Shown: positions 25,244 through 34,452 of the stretch, in pieces
How positions within the stretch are numbered: the stretch's first letter is position 1
Layout of the letters: every line of letters begins with the position of its first letter
Source of the DNA: Streptomyces sp. NBC_00510
GTDB lineage: Bacteria > Actinomycetota > Actinomycetes > Streptomycetales > Streptomycetaceae
Reading direction: 5' to 3'
Assembly (NCBI GenBank): GCA_036013505.1
Contig: CP107851.1
Span: 3,977,501-4,041,500, forward strand
DNA length: 64,000 nucleotides
Notes under the pieces: model-generated
What the model was told of the DNA's origin: nothing
The model's database searches: none
What the model saw: only the letters and a program-made list of their open reading frames with translations
Translations under genes and position numbers: made by a program

Positions 25244-26038
25244 TCAGTCGCCGATCTCCTTGGTCACCAGGGCGACCGCCTCGTCGACGTCGTCCGTGAC
25301 GTGGAGGAGTTCCAGGTCGACCGGGGACGCCTTGCCGCCGTCCACGACGGTGTTGCGGACCCAGTCGACCAGGCCGCGCCAGTAGGCGGAGCCGAACAGG
25401 ACGATGGGGAACTGCGTGACCTTGCGGGTCTGGACCAGCGTGAGGGCCTCGAAGAGCTCGTCGAGGGTGCCGAAGCCGCCCGGCAGGACGATGAACCCGG
25501 AGGCGTACTTCACGAACATCGTCTTGCGGACGAAGAAGTAGCGGAAGTTCACGCCGATGTCGACGTAGGGGTTGAGCCCCTGCTCGAAGGGGAGCTCGAT
25601 GCCCAGGCCCACCGAGACCCCGCCGGCCTCGCAGGCACCCCGGTTGGCCGCCTCCATGGCCCCGGGGCCGCCGCCGGTGATGACGGCGAAGCCCGCCTCG
25701 GCCAGGGCGCGGCCGATGCGGACGCCGATCTCGTAGTCGGCCGAGCCCTCCGCCATACGGGCGGAACCGAAGACGCTGACCGCCCTGCCGAGTTCGGCGA
25801 GCGCGCCGAAGCCCTCGACGAACTCCGACTGGATGCGCATCACGCGCCACGGGTCCCCGTGGACCCAGTCCGAGGGTCCGCGGGTGTCCAGCAACCGCTG
25901 GTCGGTCGTGGACTTCTGCACCTGGCCCCGGCGCCGTACGACGGGACCGGTGTGGCGCTCGGGCCAGCCGCGCCCCGTGGGGCTGCCCTCCGCCGCGGCT
26001 GTCTCGGCGGCGGACGCCTCCTCCGCGTCACTGTCCAT
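25244..26038 (-). CDS. LOG/TIGR00730 family Rossmann-fold protein (264 aa)
   Basis: Contains the nucleotide-binding signature of LOG-type proteins: 'VITGGGPGAMEAANRGA' near residue 120 and 'VLPGGFGTLDELFEALTL' near 185. Members related to cytokinin-activating enzymes hydrolyse nucleotide 5'-monophosphates to free the base. The longer members (N-terminal ~75 extra residues, as here) are less well characterised, so the activity is a family-based suggestion. ATG 26038 follows AAAGGAG. It converges on folP2 with 10 bp between stops and follows dapE on the same strand. Confidence 0.88.
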   Translation of the reverse strand: MDSDAEEASAAETAAAEGSPTGRGWPERHTGPVVRRRGQVQKSTTDQRLLDTRGPSDWVHGDPWRVMRIQSEFVEGFGALAELGRAVSVFGSARMAEGSADYEIGVRIGRALAEAGFAVITGGGPGAMEAANRGACEAGGVSVGLGIELPFEQGLNPYVDIGVNFRYFFVRKTMFVKYASGFIVLPGGFGTLDELFEALTLVQTRKVTQFPIVLFGSAYWRGLVDWVRNTVVDGGKASPVDLELLHVTDDVDEAVALVTKEIGD

Positions 26039-26119
26039 GTCGCGCTCCTTTCGCTGCCGTCCGGTCAGGGTACGACCGCGTCCGCCGGGCGGATCAAGAA
26101 CGCGCCGCTGAATTGCTCG

Positions 26120-27187
26120 TTACGACAGCCAGGCGCGCAGCTTCTCCTCCGCCTCCAGGACGGCGGCGACGGCGACGTGCTCCTCGCGGGTGTGGGCGAG
26201 CCGGGGGTCGCCGGGGCCGTAGTTCACGGCCGGGACGCCCAGCGCGGAGAAGCGGGCCACGTCGGTCCAGGCCTCCTTGGGCGCGGGCTCGGTGCCGATG
26301 GCCTCGACGAAGGCGGCCGCCGCGGGGTGGGACAGGCCCGGCAGGGCGCCGGGGGCGCTGTCGGTCAGCCGCACGTCGTAGCCCTCGAAGACCTCGCGGA
26401 CGTGGGCGAACGCCTCGGCCTCGGAACGGTCGGGGGCGAAGCGGAAGTTGACGATCACCGCGCAGGAGTCGGGGATCACGTTCCCGGCGTGACCGCCCTC
26501 GATCATGACGGCGTTGAGGCCCTCGCGGTAGGTGAGGCCGTCGACGACCGCCTGCCGCGGCTCGTAGGCGGCGAGCCGGGCCAGCACGGGCGCGGCCTTG
26601 TGGATGGCGTTCTCGCCCAGCCAGCTGCGCGCGGAGTGGGCGCGGCGGCCGGTGGTCTCCACCCGGAACCTCAGGGTGCCCTGGCAGCCGCCCTCGACCT
26701 TTGCGTCGGTGGGCTCCAGCAGGACGGCGAAGTCGCCGGCGAGCCACTCCGGGTGGTTCTCGGCGAGCCGCTTGAGGCCGTTGTGCTCCGCCGCGATCTC
26801 CTCGGCGTCGTAGAAGACGAAGGTCAGGTCGCGGTTGGGCTCGGTGAGGGTCGCGGCGAGCCGCAGCTGGACGGCGACCCCGGACTTCATGTCGGAGGTG
26901 CCGCAGCCCCACAGGACGCCGTCCTCGTCGAGGCGGGAGGGCACGTTCGCGGCGATCGGCACGGTGTCCAGGTGACCGGCGAGTACGACGCGCTCGGCCC
27001 GGCCGAGCCGTGTGCGGGCGACGACGGCGTCCCCGTCCCGGTCCACCGTGAGGTGGGGCAGGGCGCGCAGGGCGCTCTCCACGGCGTCCGCCAGCGGCTT
27101 CTCGGCGAGGCTGACGGAGGGGATGTCGACGAGCTGCGCCGTCACGGCGGCGGCGTCCTGACTGAGATCGAGCACGGGCCGTTCCAT
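26120..27187 (-). CDS. dapE: Succinyl-diaminopimelate desuccinylase (355 aa)
   Basis: Hydrolyses N-succinyl-LL-DAP in lysine and peptidoglycan precursor synthesis. M20 peptidase-fold metal motifs are present: 'GHLDTVP' (near residue 71), '[10 protein letters not shown]' (near 94), '[12 protein letters not shown]' (catalytic Glu, near 128), 'LEPTD' (near 155) and a late His in 'AHTREEHV'. A dimerisation insert occupies the middle third. The ATG at 27187 has no ribosome-binding site but a TAGGGT 7 nt upstream, so it is probably leaderless. dapC of the same pathway lies 1.8 kb away. Confidence 0.92.
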   Translation of the reverse strand: MERPVLDLSQDAAAVTAQLVDIPSVSLAEKPLADAVESALRALPHLTVDRDGDAVVARTRLGRAERVVLAGHLDTVPIAANVPSRLDEDGVLWGCGTSDMKSGVAVQLRLAATLTEPNRDLTFVFYDAEEIAAEHNGLKRLAENHPEWLAGDFAVLLEPTDAKVEGGCQGTLRFRVETTGRRAHSARSWLGENAIHKAAPVLARLAAYEPRQAVVDGLTYREGLNAVMIEGGHAGNVIPDSCAVIVNFRFAPDRSEAEAFAHVREVFEGYDVRLTDSAPGALPGLSHPAAAAFVEAIGTEPAPKEAWTDVARFSALGVPAVNYGPGDPRLAHTREEHVAVAAVLEAEEKLRAWLS

Positions 27188-27194
27188 GCCGCCG

Positions 27195-27200
27195 ACCCTA
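27195..27200 (-). promoter_or_regulatory. Putative -10 of the leaderless dapE promoter
   Basis: TAGGGT on the minus strand, 7 nt before the dapE ATG. Only 39 bp separate it from the -10 of the divergent gene, so the two promoters share their upstream DNA. Confidence 0.5.
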
Positions 27201-27239
27201 CCGGGGGCCTGACGAGGCCACCGGCACAGCGGGCTTCGG

Positions 27240-27245
27240 TACGGT
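27240..27245 (+). promoter_or_regulatory. Putative -10 of a leaderless promoter
   Basis: TACGGT with 6 nt to GTG 27252. This supports GTG 27252 over GTG 27246 as the start. Confidence 0.45.
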
Positions 27246-27251
27246 GTGCGC

Positions 27252-28253
27252 GTGCCGAAGCCACCGTCGACCTCGACACCCGCCGCAAGTGCCCCCCGCA
27301 GGCGGGGGCGCGCAGCCCGTCTGATCACCGCAGGACTGGTCCTGCTGGGGGTCGCGGGCTACTCCGCGTACCACCTGGCCGGCGTCGGCGGCGGTCCGCG
27401 CCATCCGGCCTGCACGGTCACCACGGAGGCCGGCAGCCTGACCCTGGAGCCCCAGCAGGCGGCGAACGCCTCGACGATCGCCGCGGTGGCGACCTCGCGC
27501 GGGCTGCCGGAGCGGGCGGTGACGATAGCGCTGGCCACGTCCATGCAGGAGTCGGCGCTCCGCAATCTCGACCACGGGGACCGCGACTCGGTGGGCCTGT
27601 TCCAGCAGCGCCCTTCGCAGGGCTGGGGCACGGCCGCGCAGATCATGGACCCGGTCTACGCCTCCAACGAATTCTTCGACGGCCTGGTGAAGATCCACGG
27701 CTATTCCCGGCTGCCCCTCACGGTGGCCGCCCAGAAAGTGCAGAAGAGCGGCTTCCCTCAGGCGTACGCCAAGCACGAGGCGGACGCCGCGCTGCTGGCC
27801 GGCGCGCTGACCGGCCGGCACGCCGGGGCGCTCACCTGCGTCACCCCGGTGGCCGCGGGGGCGGTCTCCGGGGGCGACCCGGCGAAGGTGCGAGAGCGGC
27901 TGGTGCGGGAGTTCGGGGCCGATGTGGCGCCGCGCACCACCGAGACGCCCGCGGACCCGGACGACGAGGCCGCGCGGGACGCCAAGAACGGTGCGCGGGG
28001 CGGGGGTCCGGCGCGGCGCACGGTGGCCGTGCCGTCGGCCCCGGCGAGGAACGAGGCGCGCGGCGACAAGGGCCGGCGGGGCTGGGAGCTGGCCCAGTGG
28101 GCGGTGGCGCACGCCCATGAACTGAAGGTGGAGAAGGTGTCCTTCGGGAACCGCGAGTGGTCGGCCGAGGCCTCCGACCGGGGCTGGACGGCGTCGAATT
28201 CCGACGCCGCGCACGGGGCCGGGGGCGACGTCAGGATCACCGTCGCGCAATAG
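27252..28253 (+). CDS. Membrane-anchored lysozyme-like protein (333 aa)
   Basis: A basic N terminus and one membrane helix ([22 protein letters not shown], about residues 22-43) place the rest outside the cell. The outer part contains '[39 protein letters not shown]' (about 96-135). It has a Glu in the helix and an S-x-G-L-x-Q-x-R-P pattern, as in lytic transglycosylase/lysozyme-like domains. The C-terminal third is charged and Ala/Pro-rich, ending in '[29 protein letters not shown]'. Similar Streptomyces genes are often labelled heavy metal transporter, which the sequence does not support. It is divergent from dapE. Confidence 0.7.
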   Translation: MPKPPSTSTPAASAPRRRGRAARLITAGLVLLGVAGYSAYHLAGVGGGPRHPACTVTTEAGSLTLEPQQAANASTIAAVATSRGLPERAVTIALATSMQESALRNLDHGDRDSVGLFQQRPSQGWGTAAQIMDPVYASNEFFDGLVKIHGYSRLPLTVAAQKVQKSGFPQAYAKHEADAALLAGALTGRHAGALTCVTPVAAGAVSGGDPAKVRERLVREFGADVAPRTTETPADPDDEAARDAKNGARGGGPARRTVAVPSAPARNEARGDKGRRGWELAQWAVAHAHELKVEKVSFGNREWSAEASDRGWTASNSDAAHGAGGDVRITVAQ

Positions 28254-28538
28254 TGCGGGTATTCACCCCCAGGCGGGTGATTGATACGCCAAAACCATCA
28301 GATGTGAATCCTCTCGTTCGGGGGTGCGAAAAAAGCTTCCGATCAAGGGCTGTGACGTTTCCGCGGCACTTCCGGGTCCGTCCGAATTGCTCCGCTTTAC
28401 CGCCCCGGGAATCCTTTCACATTACCAATTCTTTACTCTTGGCGGCCGCAACCTTCGGCCCCCTTCACGCGGTAGTCACGACGTCCGCCCCGCGGACATG
28501 TCACGTCGAAACTGTCGTCTCTCCGTAAAAGGAGCACC

Positions 28539-28952
28539 ATGTCTCTCCCCCTCGCGCGTCGGATCGCCCGGGCTGCCCTGCTGGTCGGCGCGGCCGCGGC
28601 TCCTCTCATCGGTGCCGGTGCCGCGTCCGCCGCCGCGCTGCCGCAGGTCGGCGACCTGGGTGGGCTGACCAATGTGGACAAGACCCCCGAGCTCACCGGC
28701 ACCGTGAACGGCGTGGCCAAGCAGTCCGGCGCCGTGAAGGCCGTGCAGGAGGCGCTGCCCGCGACGACCGACACCGTCAGCGACCTGGCCAAGGGCGCCC
28801 AGCCCGCCGTCAAGGGAGCCGCGACGCAGACCGCCAGGACCGTCGGCGGCACCGCCCAGGAGCTCGGGACGACCGCCAAGGGCTCCGGGCTGCCGGGCGG
28901 CCTCCCCTCCACCGGCCGGCTGCCCCTCCAGGGGCTCCCCATCGGCGGCTGA
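28539..28952 (+). CDS. Small secreted protein (137 aa)
   Basis: A clear signal peptide (MSLPLARRIARAALLVGAAAAPLIGAGAASAAA, cleavage about residue 32) is followed by a ~105-residue Ala/Thr/Gly-rich mature chain. It holds short repeats of the type T-x-x-V-x-x-L/V-A-K and ends in a Leu-Pro-Gly-rich tail (GLPGGLPSTGRLPLQGLPIGG). No enzyme motif. ATG 28539 follows AAGGAG. The upstream 285 bp (28254-28538) are AT-rich in the part 28405-28440 and probably hold its promoter, but I could not fix the boxes. It is closed by a perfect hairpin. Confidence 0.75.
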   Translation: MSLPLARRIARAALLVGAAAAPLIGAGAASAAALPQVGDLGGLTNVDKTPELTGTVNGVAKQSGAVKAVQEALPATTDTVSDLAKGAQPAVKGAATQTARTVGGTAQELGTTAKGSGLPGGLPSTGRLPLQGLPIGG

Positions 28953-28970
28953 CCCCCCACAGCCGCACCG

Positions 28971-29005
28971 AAAGGGCCCGGGGAGCGGTGCTCCCCGGGC
29001 CCTTT
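28971..29005. terminator. Perfect 15-bp hairpin between convergent genes
   Basis: Arms 28971-28985 and 28991-29005 are exact reverse complements, with AAA and TTT at the base, around a 5-nt loop. It works for the secreted-protein gene and for dapC from the other side. Confidence 0.8.
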
Positions 29006-29032
29006 GCGCCCCGCGTCGTGGCCGCCCGCGGC

Positions 29033-30145
29033 TCAGGAGGACAGCCGGCGCACCGCCGCCGCCACCCGCTCGTCGGTGGCCGTGAAGGCGATCCGTACGT
29101 ACCGCTCCCCCGCCGCGCCGTAGAAGTCGCCGGGGGCCACGAGGATGCCGTCCTTGGACAGGTCCGCGACGGTGTCCCAGCAGGACTCGTCACGCGTCGC
29201 CCACAGGTACAGGCTCGCCTCGCTGTGCTCGATGCGGAAGCCGGCCGCCTCGAAGGCCTCCCGCAGGGACGCCCGCCGCCGCGCGTAGCGCTCGCGCTGC
29301 CGGGCCACGTGGGCGTCGTCCCCGAGCGCGGCGACCGTGGCGGCCTGCACCGGGGCGGGCGTCATCATGCCGCCGTGCTTGCGGATCTGCAGCAGCTCGC
29401 CGAGCACGGCCGGGTCGCCCAGGAGGAACGCCGAGCGGTAGCCGGCCAGGTTGGAGCGCTTGGACAGCGAGTGGACGGCCACGATGCCTTCGTAGGAGCC
29501 GCCGCAGACGTCCGGGTGCAGGACCGAGACCGGGTCGGCGTCCCAGCCCAGCTCCAGGTAGCACTCGTCGCTGAACACCAGCACGCCGTGCTCGCGCGCC
29601 CAGGCGACGGCACGGGTCAGCTCGTCCTTGGACAGCACGCGACCGGTGGGGTTGGAGGGGCTGTTGAGCCACAGCAGCCGCAGCCCGGCCGGGTCGGGCT
29701 CGGTCGGTTCGTCGTAGACGACCGCCTCGGCGCCCGCCAGCCGCGCCCCGACCTCGTAGGTCGGGTAGGCCAGCCGCGGGTACGCCACCTTGTCGCCCGC
29801 GCCGAGGCCCAGTTGGGTCGGCAGCCAGGCGACCAGTTCCTTGGAGCCGACGACCGGCAGCACGTGCGCGTCGGTCAGGCCGGTGGCGCCCAGCCGGCGG
29901 CCGGCCCAGCCGGTGATGGCGGCGCGCAGCTCGGGCGTCCCCCACACGGTCGGGTACCCGGGGCTGTCCGCGGCCCCGGCCAGGGCCCGCTGCACGATGT
30001 GCGGGACCGGGTCGACCGGGGTGCCGACCGACAGGTCGACGATGCCGCCGGGATGGGCGGCGGCCGTGGCCTTATACGGTTCGAGCCGGTCCCAGGGGAA
30101 GACGGGGAGTCTGGACGAGACTGGCTGCGCCACGGTGGTGCTCAC
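29033..30145 (-). CDS. dapC: N-succinyldiaminopimelate aminotransferase (370 aa)
   Basis: Class I PLP aminotransferase of the lysine/DAP pathway. Visible are 'GIVDLSVGTPVDPVP' (near residue 34), 'YPTVWGTPELRAAI', 'WLNSPSNPTG' (near 160), 'VFSDECYLELGW' (near 190) and the PLP Lys in 'HSLSKRSNLAG' (near 229), then 'YVRIAFT' with the substrate-binding Arg. In actinobacteria dapC lies next to a 7Fe ferredoxin gene as it does here, which supports this name over other aminotransferases. GTG 30145 is the start; the ferredoxin gene is 94 bp upstream on the same strand, with a hairpin between. Confidence 0.9.
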   Translation of the reverse strand: MSTTVAQPVSSRLPVFPWDRLEPYKATAAAHPGGIVDLSVGTPVDPVPHIVQRALAGAADSPGYPTVWGTPELRAAITGWAGRRLGATGLTDAHVLPVVGSKELVAWLPTQLGLGAGDKVAYPRLAYPTYEVGARLAGAEAVVYDEPTEPDPAGLRLLWLNSPSNPTGRVLSKDELTRAVAWAREHGVLVFSDECYLELGWDADPVSVLHPDVCGGSYEGIVAVHSLSKRSNLAGYRSAFLLGDPAVLGELLQIRKHGGMMTPAPVQAATVAALGDDAHVARQRERYARRRASLREAFEAAGFRIEHSEASLYLWATRDESCWDTVADLSKDGILVAPGDFYGAAGERYVRIAFTATDERVAAAVRRLSS

Positions 30146-30190
30146 TTTCCGTTCCTCGCAGGCACGCGGCCTGCCACTGCCTGAAACACG

Positions 30191-30225
30191 GCGGTCCCGT
30201 ACGGCGGTGTGCCGTACGGGACCGC
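30191..30225 (-). terminator. Perfect 15-bp hairpin between fdxA and dapC
   Basis: Arms 30191-30205 and 30211-30225 are exact reverse complements around a 5-nt loop, 15 bp after the ferredoxin stop. It would end or attenuate ferredoxin transcription before dapC. Confidence 0.75.
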
Positions 30226-30239
30226 CCGCAACGGTCGGA

Positions 30240-30560
30240 TCACTCGCCCTGCGGCGGCAGGGCGGCGATGAAGGGGTGATCGCGCTCGATCAGCCCGAGC
30301 TTGGAGGCACCACCGGGCGAGCCGAGCTCGTCGAAGAACTCGACGTTCGCCTTGTAGTAGTCCTTCCACTCCTCCGGGGTGTCGTCCTCGTAGAAGATGG
30401 CCTCCACCGGGCAGACCGGCTCACAGGCTCCGCAGTCGACGCATTCGTCCGGGTGGATGTACAAGGACCTCTGGCCCTCGTAGATGCAGTCGACCGGGCA
30501 CTCCTCGATGCACGCCTTGTCCTTGACGTCGACACAAGGCTGCGCGATGACGTAGGTCAC
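30240..30560 (-). CDS. fdxA: 7Fe ferredoxin (106 aa)
   Basis: Small electron carrier with one 3Fe-4S and one 4Fe-4S cluster. Cysteines fall at residues 9, 17, 21, 25, 40, 43, 46 and 50. By comparison with Azotobacter ferredoxin I, 9, 17 and 50 would hold the 3Fe cluster and 21, 40, 43 and 46 the 4Fe cluster. The acidic C-terminal extension ('YEDDTPEEWKDYYKANVEFF') is typical of this group. GTG 30560 follows a strong AGGAGG. Divergent from the GNAT gene, with its own terminator. Confidence 0.94.
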   Translation of the reverse strand: MTYVIAQPCVDVKDKACIEECPVDCIYEGQRSLYIHPDECVDCGACEPVCPVEAIFYEDDTPEEWKDYYKANVEFFDELGSPGGASKLGLIERDHPFIAALPPQGE

Positions 30561-30667
30561 GCTGTCGTTCCTCCTCGGTAGGGCTGTCTCGCGCGGGAGC
30601 GCGGCGTCGTCGATGCCCGCCCCTAGTATCTCCGTTCTTGGGCAGCAGACGAACAGGAGGGGCGGTC

Positions 30668-31699
30668 ATGAGCATGGATTTCACCGCCGGAGGCCGGCTC
30701 GAGGTACGCATAACCCCTTCTGACGTGGGCAAACGCGTTTCGGTTCGGAGGATCGCGGAGATCGTCGAGGGGCGGCCGGTGTTCGCCGACGCCGTCGGGA
30801 TTCTCACATCGTGGAACGAAGGGGTGCTTGTTGTCACCCGTCGGGACGGGGAGACCGTCCGCATCGCGGAATCGTCCCTGGTCGCGGGCAAGATCGTGCC
30901 CGACGCACCGGCGCGCCGCGGCGCCCGCGCGCCCCGCGCGACGGCCAGGGAACTGCAGGAATCGGCCTCCCGCTGCTGGCCCGCGCAGGAGGCCGCCCGA
31001 TTGGGCGCGTGGACGCTCCGGGCGGCCGGCGGCTTCACCCGGCGCGCCAACTCCGTGCTGCCGCTGGGCGATCCGGGTGTCCCGCTGACGGAGGCCGCCG
31101 CGCGGATCGCCCGCTGGTACGGCGACCGCGGACTGCCGCCGTACGTGCAGGTCACCACCGGTGGCGAGGACTCCGACGAGACGCTGGCGCAGGCGCTGGG
31201 CGGCCTCGGCTGGACGGCGGAGGGCCATGCCCTGCTGCGCACGGCCGCGCTGGCGCCGATCGCGGACCTGCCCGGCGCCGAGGCCGTGCACCTGTCCCGC
31301 GAGGCCGACGCGGCCTGGCTCGCCCGCTACCACCGCACGGGTGACCTGGGCGACGCGGCGCTGAAGGTGCTCACCGGCGGCCCCTCGGTGTGGTTCGCCA
31401 CGGTGCCGGGGGACGGCGACCCCGCCGACGCCGGGCCCGCGGCGATCGGCCGCTGCGTCGTCGACGGCCGCTTCGCCTCCTTCGGCGCCGTCGAGGTGGC
31501 CCCCTCCCACCGGCGGCGCGGACTGGCCCTGGCCGTGATGGCCGCGCTCGCCCGCAAGGCCCTGGACGAGGGCGCCTCCGGCGCGTACCTGCAGGTCGAA
31601 ACCGACAACGAGGGCGCGCGCGCCCTCTACGACCGGATGGGCTTCACCACCCACCACGCGTACCACTACCGGCGCGGCCCGCTGTCCGCGGAAGGGTGA
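30668..31699 (+). CDS. GNAT acetyltransferase with N-terminal SH3-like domain (343 aa)
   Basis: Residues ~1-75 form a small beta-barrel-like domain ('GGRLEVRITPSDVGKRVSVRRIAEI'), followed by an Ala/Arg-rich linker, a divergent GNAT-like middle part, and a clear C-terminal GNAT domain. The latter shows the acetyl-CoA loop 'VEVAPSHRRRGLALAVMAAL' and 'YLQVETDNEGARALYDRMGF' (about residues 275-335). The substrate is unknown. ATG 30668 follows GGAGGGG; a TAGTAT at 30624-30629 could be the -10. It is followed after 10 bp by the SirB1-like gene, so the two form an operon. Confidence 0.85.
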   Translation: MSMDFTAGGRLEVRITPSDVGKRVSVRRIAEIVEGRPVFADAVGILTSWNEGVLVVTRRDGETVRIAESSLVAGKIVPDAPARRGARAPRATARELQESASRCWPAQEAARLGAWTLRAAGGFTRRANSVLPLGDPGVPLTEAAARIARWYGDRGLPPYVQVTTGGEDSDETLAQALGGLGWTAEGHALLRTAALAPIADLPGAEAVHLSREADAAWLARYHRTGDLGDAALKVLTGGPSVWFATVPGDGDPADAGPAAIGRCVVDGRFASFGAVEVAPSHRRRGLALAVMAALARKALDEGASGAYLQVETDNEGARALYDRMGFTTHHAYHYRRGPLSAEG

Positions 31700-31709
31700 G
31701 AACCCCGGT

Positions 31710-32534
31710 ATGGACGACTCCACCAGGCAGCGCTTCGCCGAGGCCGCCCGCGAGGTGCGCCCCGACCTCGCTGACCTGTGCCTGCTCATCGGGGCCGAGG
31801 CCGACCCGTCCCTCGACGAGGCCGGGACGGACGCGGCGCAGATGGAACTCGACCGTCTCGCCGGGCTCCTGCCGTACGGCCTCACCGGCCCCGCCGAGTG
31901 GGCCGACGCCGCCGCCGAACTGCTCGCCGGCCGCTGCGGGTTCGGCGGCTCCCCGGCCGACTACCAGCGGCTGGAGTCCTCGCTGCTGCACGAGGTGCTG
32001 CAACGGCGGCGCGGGCTGCCGATCCTGCTGTCGGTGGTCTGGATGGAGGTCGTCCGGCGTGCCGGCGGCCCGGTCCACGGCGTCGCCCTCCCCGGGCACT
32101 TCGTCGTGGGCTTCGGCGACCCCGCGGGCGTCTTCGTGCTGGCCGACCCCTTCAACGGCGGCCGGCGGCTCGGGGAGGAGGACGTGCGCCTGCTGGTGGC
32201 GGGCGCGACGGGGACCGCGCCCTCCCCGGCGATGCTGGAACCCGCGGATCCGCTGGACATCGTGCTGCGGGTGCTCAACAACATCCGCGCGTGGGCCTCG
32301 GCACGGCCGGAGCACCTGACGACACAGCTGTGGGCGGTCGAACTGGCGCTGCTGCTGCCCCACCATCCGGCACGGCTGCGCCTCGAGCACGCCCAGCTCC
32401 TGGTGCGGAAGGGGGACTTCGCGCGGGGCGCCGCGGAGATGGAGGCGTACGCGGACGTGCTCGCCGAGGCGGAGCCGTCCGCCGCGACGGCGATGCGGCG
32501 GCAGGCGCGGGCCGCCCGCGCGCTCCTCAACTGA
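31710..32534 (+). CDS. SirB1/transglutaminase-like protein (274 aa)
   Basis: Matches the SirB1 N-terminal domain pattern with 'FGGSPADYQRLESSLLHEVLQRRRGLPILLSVVWMEVVRRAGGPVHGVALPGHFVVGF' (residues ~85-145). His in 'ALPGHFVV' and Asp in 'LADPFNGG' are preserved, but the catalytic Cys of true transglutaminases is not seen at the 'GLPILLS' position, as usual for this family. The C-terminal ~90 residues form TPR-like helices. Function unknown. It is downstream of the GNAT gene in the same operon. Confidence 0.83.
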   Translation: MDDSTRQRFAEAAREVRPDLADLCLLIGAEADPSLDEAGTDAAQMELDRLAGLLPYGLTGPAEWADAAAELLAGRCGFGGSPADYQRLESSLLHEVLQRRRGLPILLSVVWMEVVRRAGGPVHGVALPGHFVVGFGDPAGVFVLADPFNGGRRLGEEDVRLLVAGATGTAPSPAMLEPADPLDIVLRVLNNIRAWASARPEHLTTQLWAVELALLLPHHPARLRLEHAQLLVRKGDFARGAAEMEAYADVLAEAEPSAATAMRRQARAARALLN

Positions 32535-32569
32535 CCACCCGGGGAGGGTTGCGGGTCGGCCGCCCGCCG

Positions 32570-32606
32570 GAGGCTGGGGGCACCCCCAGCGGTAGCTGGG
32601 GGAGGA
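32570..32606. repeat. Short palindromic Streptomyces intergenic repeat
   Basis: Contains CTGGGGGCACCCCCAG directly followed by CGGTAGCTGGGGGAGG, giving nested inverted repeats of CTGGGGG and CCCCCAG. I recognise this as a sequence found many times between Streptomyces genes. It lies between the convergent SirB1-like gene and the response regulator and may act as a terminator. Confidence 0.6.
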
Positions 32607-32653
32607 ACGACTTCCCGCGACCCCCACGGGCCCGGGCGGCGGGCGGCGGGCGG

Positions 32654-33262
32654 CTAGAGCCAGCCGCGTTCGAGGGCGATGCGGACCGCTTCGGTTCGGT
32701 TGCGCGCGGCGGTCTTCTGGATCGCGGTGGAGAGGTAGTTGCGGACGGTCCCCTCGGAGAGGTGGAGGCGGCGGGCGATGTCCGCGTTGAGGGAACCGTC
32801 GGCCGCCGCGCGCAGGACGTCGCGCTCGCGCGGGGTGAGGGGGTCGGCCCCCTCCGAGAGCGCGGCGGCGGCGAGCGCCGGGTCGATCACCTTCTCCCCC
32901 CGCAGCACCCTGCGCACCGCCTCCGCGAGTTCCCCCGCAGGCGCGTCCTTGACCAGGAACGCGTCGGCGCCCGCCTCCATGGCCCGGCGCAGGTACCCGG
33001 GCCGGCCGAACGTGGTGACGATGACGACGCGGACCCCGGGCAGTTCCGCCCGCACCACGGCGGCCGCGTCGAGGCCGGTCATCACGCCGGGCATCTCGAT
33101 GTCGAGGAGCGCGACCTGCACCCCGGCGTCGCGGGCCGCTCCGAGGACGTCCTCGCCGCGCGCGACCTGCGCGACCACCTCGATGTCCTCCTCAAGCCCC
33201 AGCAGCGCGGCCAGGGCCTCGCGCACCATCGACTGGTCCTCCGCCAGCAGCACCCGGATCAT
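32654..33262 (-). CDS. NarL/LuxR-type response regulator (202 aa)
   Basis: Receiver domain at residues 1-120 ('IRVLLAEDQSMVREAL', phosphorylated Asp in 'VALLDIEMPGVMTG' near residue 55, Lys in 'AFLVKDAP' near 104). A LuxR-type HTH follows at the C terminus ('LTPRERDVLRAAADGSLNADIARRLHLSEGTVRNYLSTAIQK', about 138-180). It overlaps the 3' end of the histidine kinase gene by 71 bp and is the last gene of the ABC-kinase-regulator operon. The candidate operator is the inverted repeat ahead of the operon (36137-36150). Confidence 0.92.
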   Translation of the reverse strand: MIRVLLAEDQSMVREALAALLGLEEDIEVVAQVARGEDVLGAARDAGVQVALLDIEMPGVMTGLDAAAVVRAELPGVRVVIVTTFGRPGYLRRAMEAGADAFLVKDAPAGELAEAVRRVLRGEKVIDPALAAAALSEGADPLTPRERDVLRAAADGSLNADIARRLHLSEGTVRNYLSTAIQKTAARNRTEAVRIALERGWL

Positions 33263-34439
33263 GGCCGTGAGCGTAGTCGGCCGGGACGACGGCGTGGAGG
33301 GTGAAGCCGCCGTCCGCGGCGGTCTCCAGGCGGCCACCGGCGAGCAGCAGGCGCTCTTCCATGCCGGTCAGGCCGTTGCCGCGCCGTGTGCCGCCGGGGC
33401 CCGGGCCGCGGCCGTCGTCGGCGACGGTGAGCCGTACCGTGCCGTCGTCCTCGGCGACGGTCACCACGCAGCGGGAGGCGCCGCTGTGCCGTACGACGTT
33501 GGTGACGGCCTCGCGCAGGGCCCAGGCCAGCGCGCCCTCGGCCTCCGGGGTGAGCGGGGCGGCCACGGTGGCGGGCAGCTCGGCGCGGACGCCGGCGGCC
33601 TGCAGGGCGCCGCGGGCGCCGGCGAGCTCGGCGGCGAGGGTGGGCCTGCGGTAGCCGCTGACGGCCTCCCGGACGTCCACGAGGGCCTGCCGGCTGACCC
33701 GCTCGATGTCGGCGACCTGCGCGGCGGCGTCCTCGGGACGGCCGGGCAGCATGCGTCCGGCCAGTTCGCTCTTGAGGGTGATCAGCGACAGCGAGTGGCC
33801 GAGCAGGTCGTGCAGGTCGCGGGCGAGCCGCAGCCGTTCCTCCGTGGCGGCGAGCTGGGCCACCGCCGCCCGGGCCTCGCGCAGTTCGCGGGTGGTGCGC
33901 ACCAGCTGGCGCACCCCGGTCATGGCGTAGCCGCCGAGCAGGCACGGCACGAGCAGCGAGACCACCGTGGCCTCGTTCGCCCCGGTGAGCCCGGCGACGG
34001 CCGCGAGCACCGCGGTGACCAGCGGGATCGCCCAGCGCGCCTGCCGGCCGGGCAGCACCGCCCCGCAGCCGACGGCCAGGTAGACGAACAGCACGAGGAA
34101 GGCGTCGCCCAGGGTGAACGTCATCAGCAGGCCCAGCGCGCCGAGCAGCAGGAGCTGCCCGTACACCCAGCGCGGCTGGTGTTCCGCGTTGGTCCGCAGG
34201 AAGACGATGCCCAGGTAGGCGGCGACGAAGGCGGCGAGCCCGAGCCAGCCGAGCACGGTCGCGGTGAGGCCGTGCCCGCCCTCGGCGAGGTCGCTGACCG
34301 GGGCGCCCAGGTAGAGCATCCACATGGCCACCCAGACCAGCTTGACCACGGCCTGGCGGCGGTTCTCCGGGGCCCGGCCGATGGCCGGGGCGTCCCGGGG
34401 CTCGGCGGCCTCCCGCTGCTGTGTCGTTCCGGCGGCCAC
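33192..34439 (-). CDS. Membrane histidine kinase, DesK/LytS-like class (415 aa)
   Basis: Sensor partner of the response regulator. About six hydrophobic segments in residues ~35-180, then a HisKA_3 dimerisation helix with the phosphorylated His in 'RDLHDLLGHSLSLITLKSELAGR' (about residue 215), and an HATPase domain ('ALREAVTNVVRHSGASRC', 'VADDGRGPGPGG', 'GNGLTGMEERLLLAGG'). There is no extracellular sensor domain, so it probably senses the membrane or the partner transporter. GTG 34439 follows GAGAGGAG. The end of the gene reads into the regulator gene by 71 bp. Confidence 0.9.
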   Translation of the reverse strand: MAAGTTQQREAAEPRDAPAIGRAPENRRQAVVKLVWVAMWMLYLGAPVSDLAEGGHGLTATVLGWLGLAAFVAAYLGIVFLRTNAEHQPRWVYGQLLLLGALGLLMTFTLGDAFLVLFVYLAVGCGAVLPGRQARWAIPLVTAVLAAVAGLTGANEATVVSLLVPCLLGGYAMTGVRQLVRTTRELREARAAVAQLAATEERLRLARDLHDLLGHSLSLITLKSELAGRMLPGRPEDAAAQVADIERVSRQALVDVREAVSGYRRPTLAAELAGARGALQAAGVRAELPATVAAPLTPEAEGALAWALREAVTNVVRHSGASRCVVTVAEDDGTVRLTVADDGRGPGPGGTRRGNGLTGMEERLLLAGGRLETAADGGFTLHAVVPADYAHGHDPGAAGGGPVDGARGPGRAAGA

Positions 34440-34452
34440 GATCGTTCTCCTC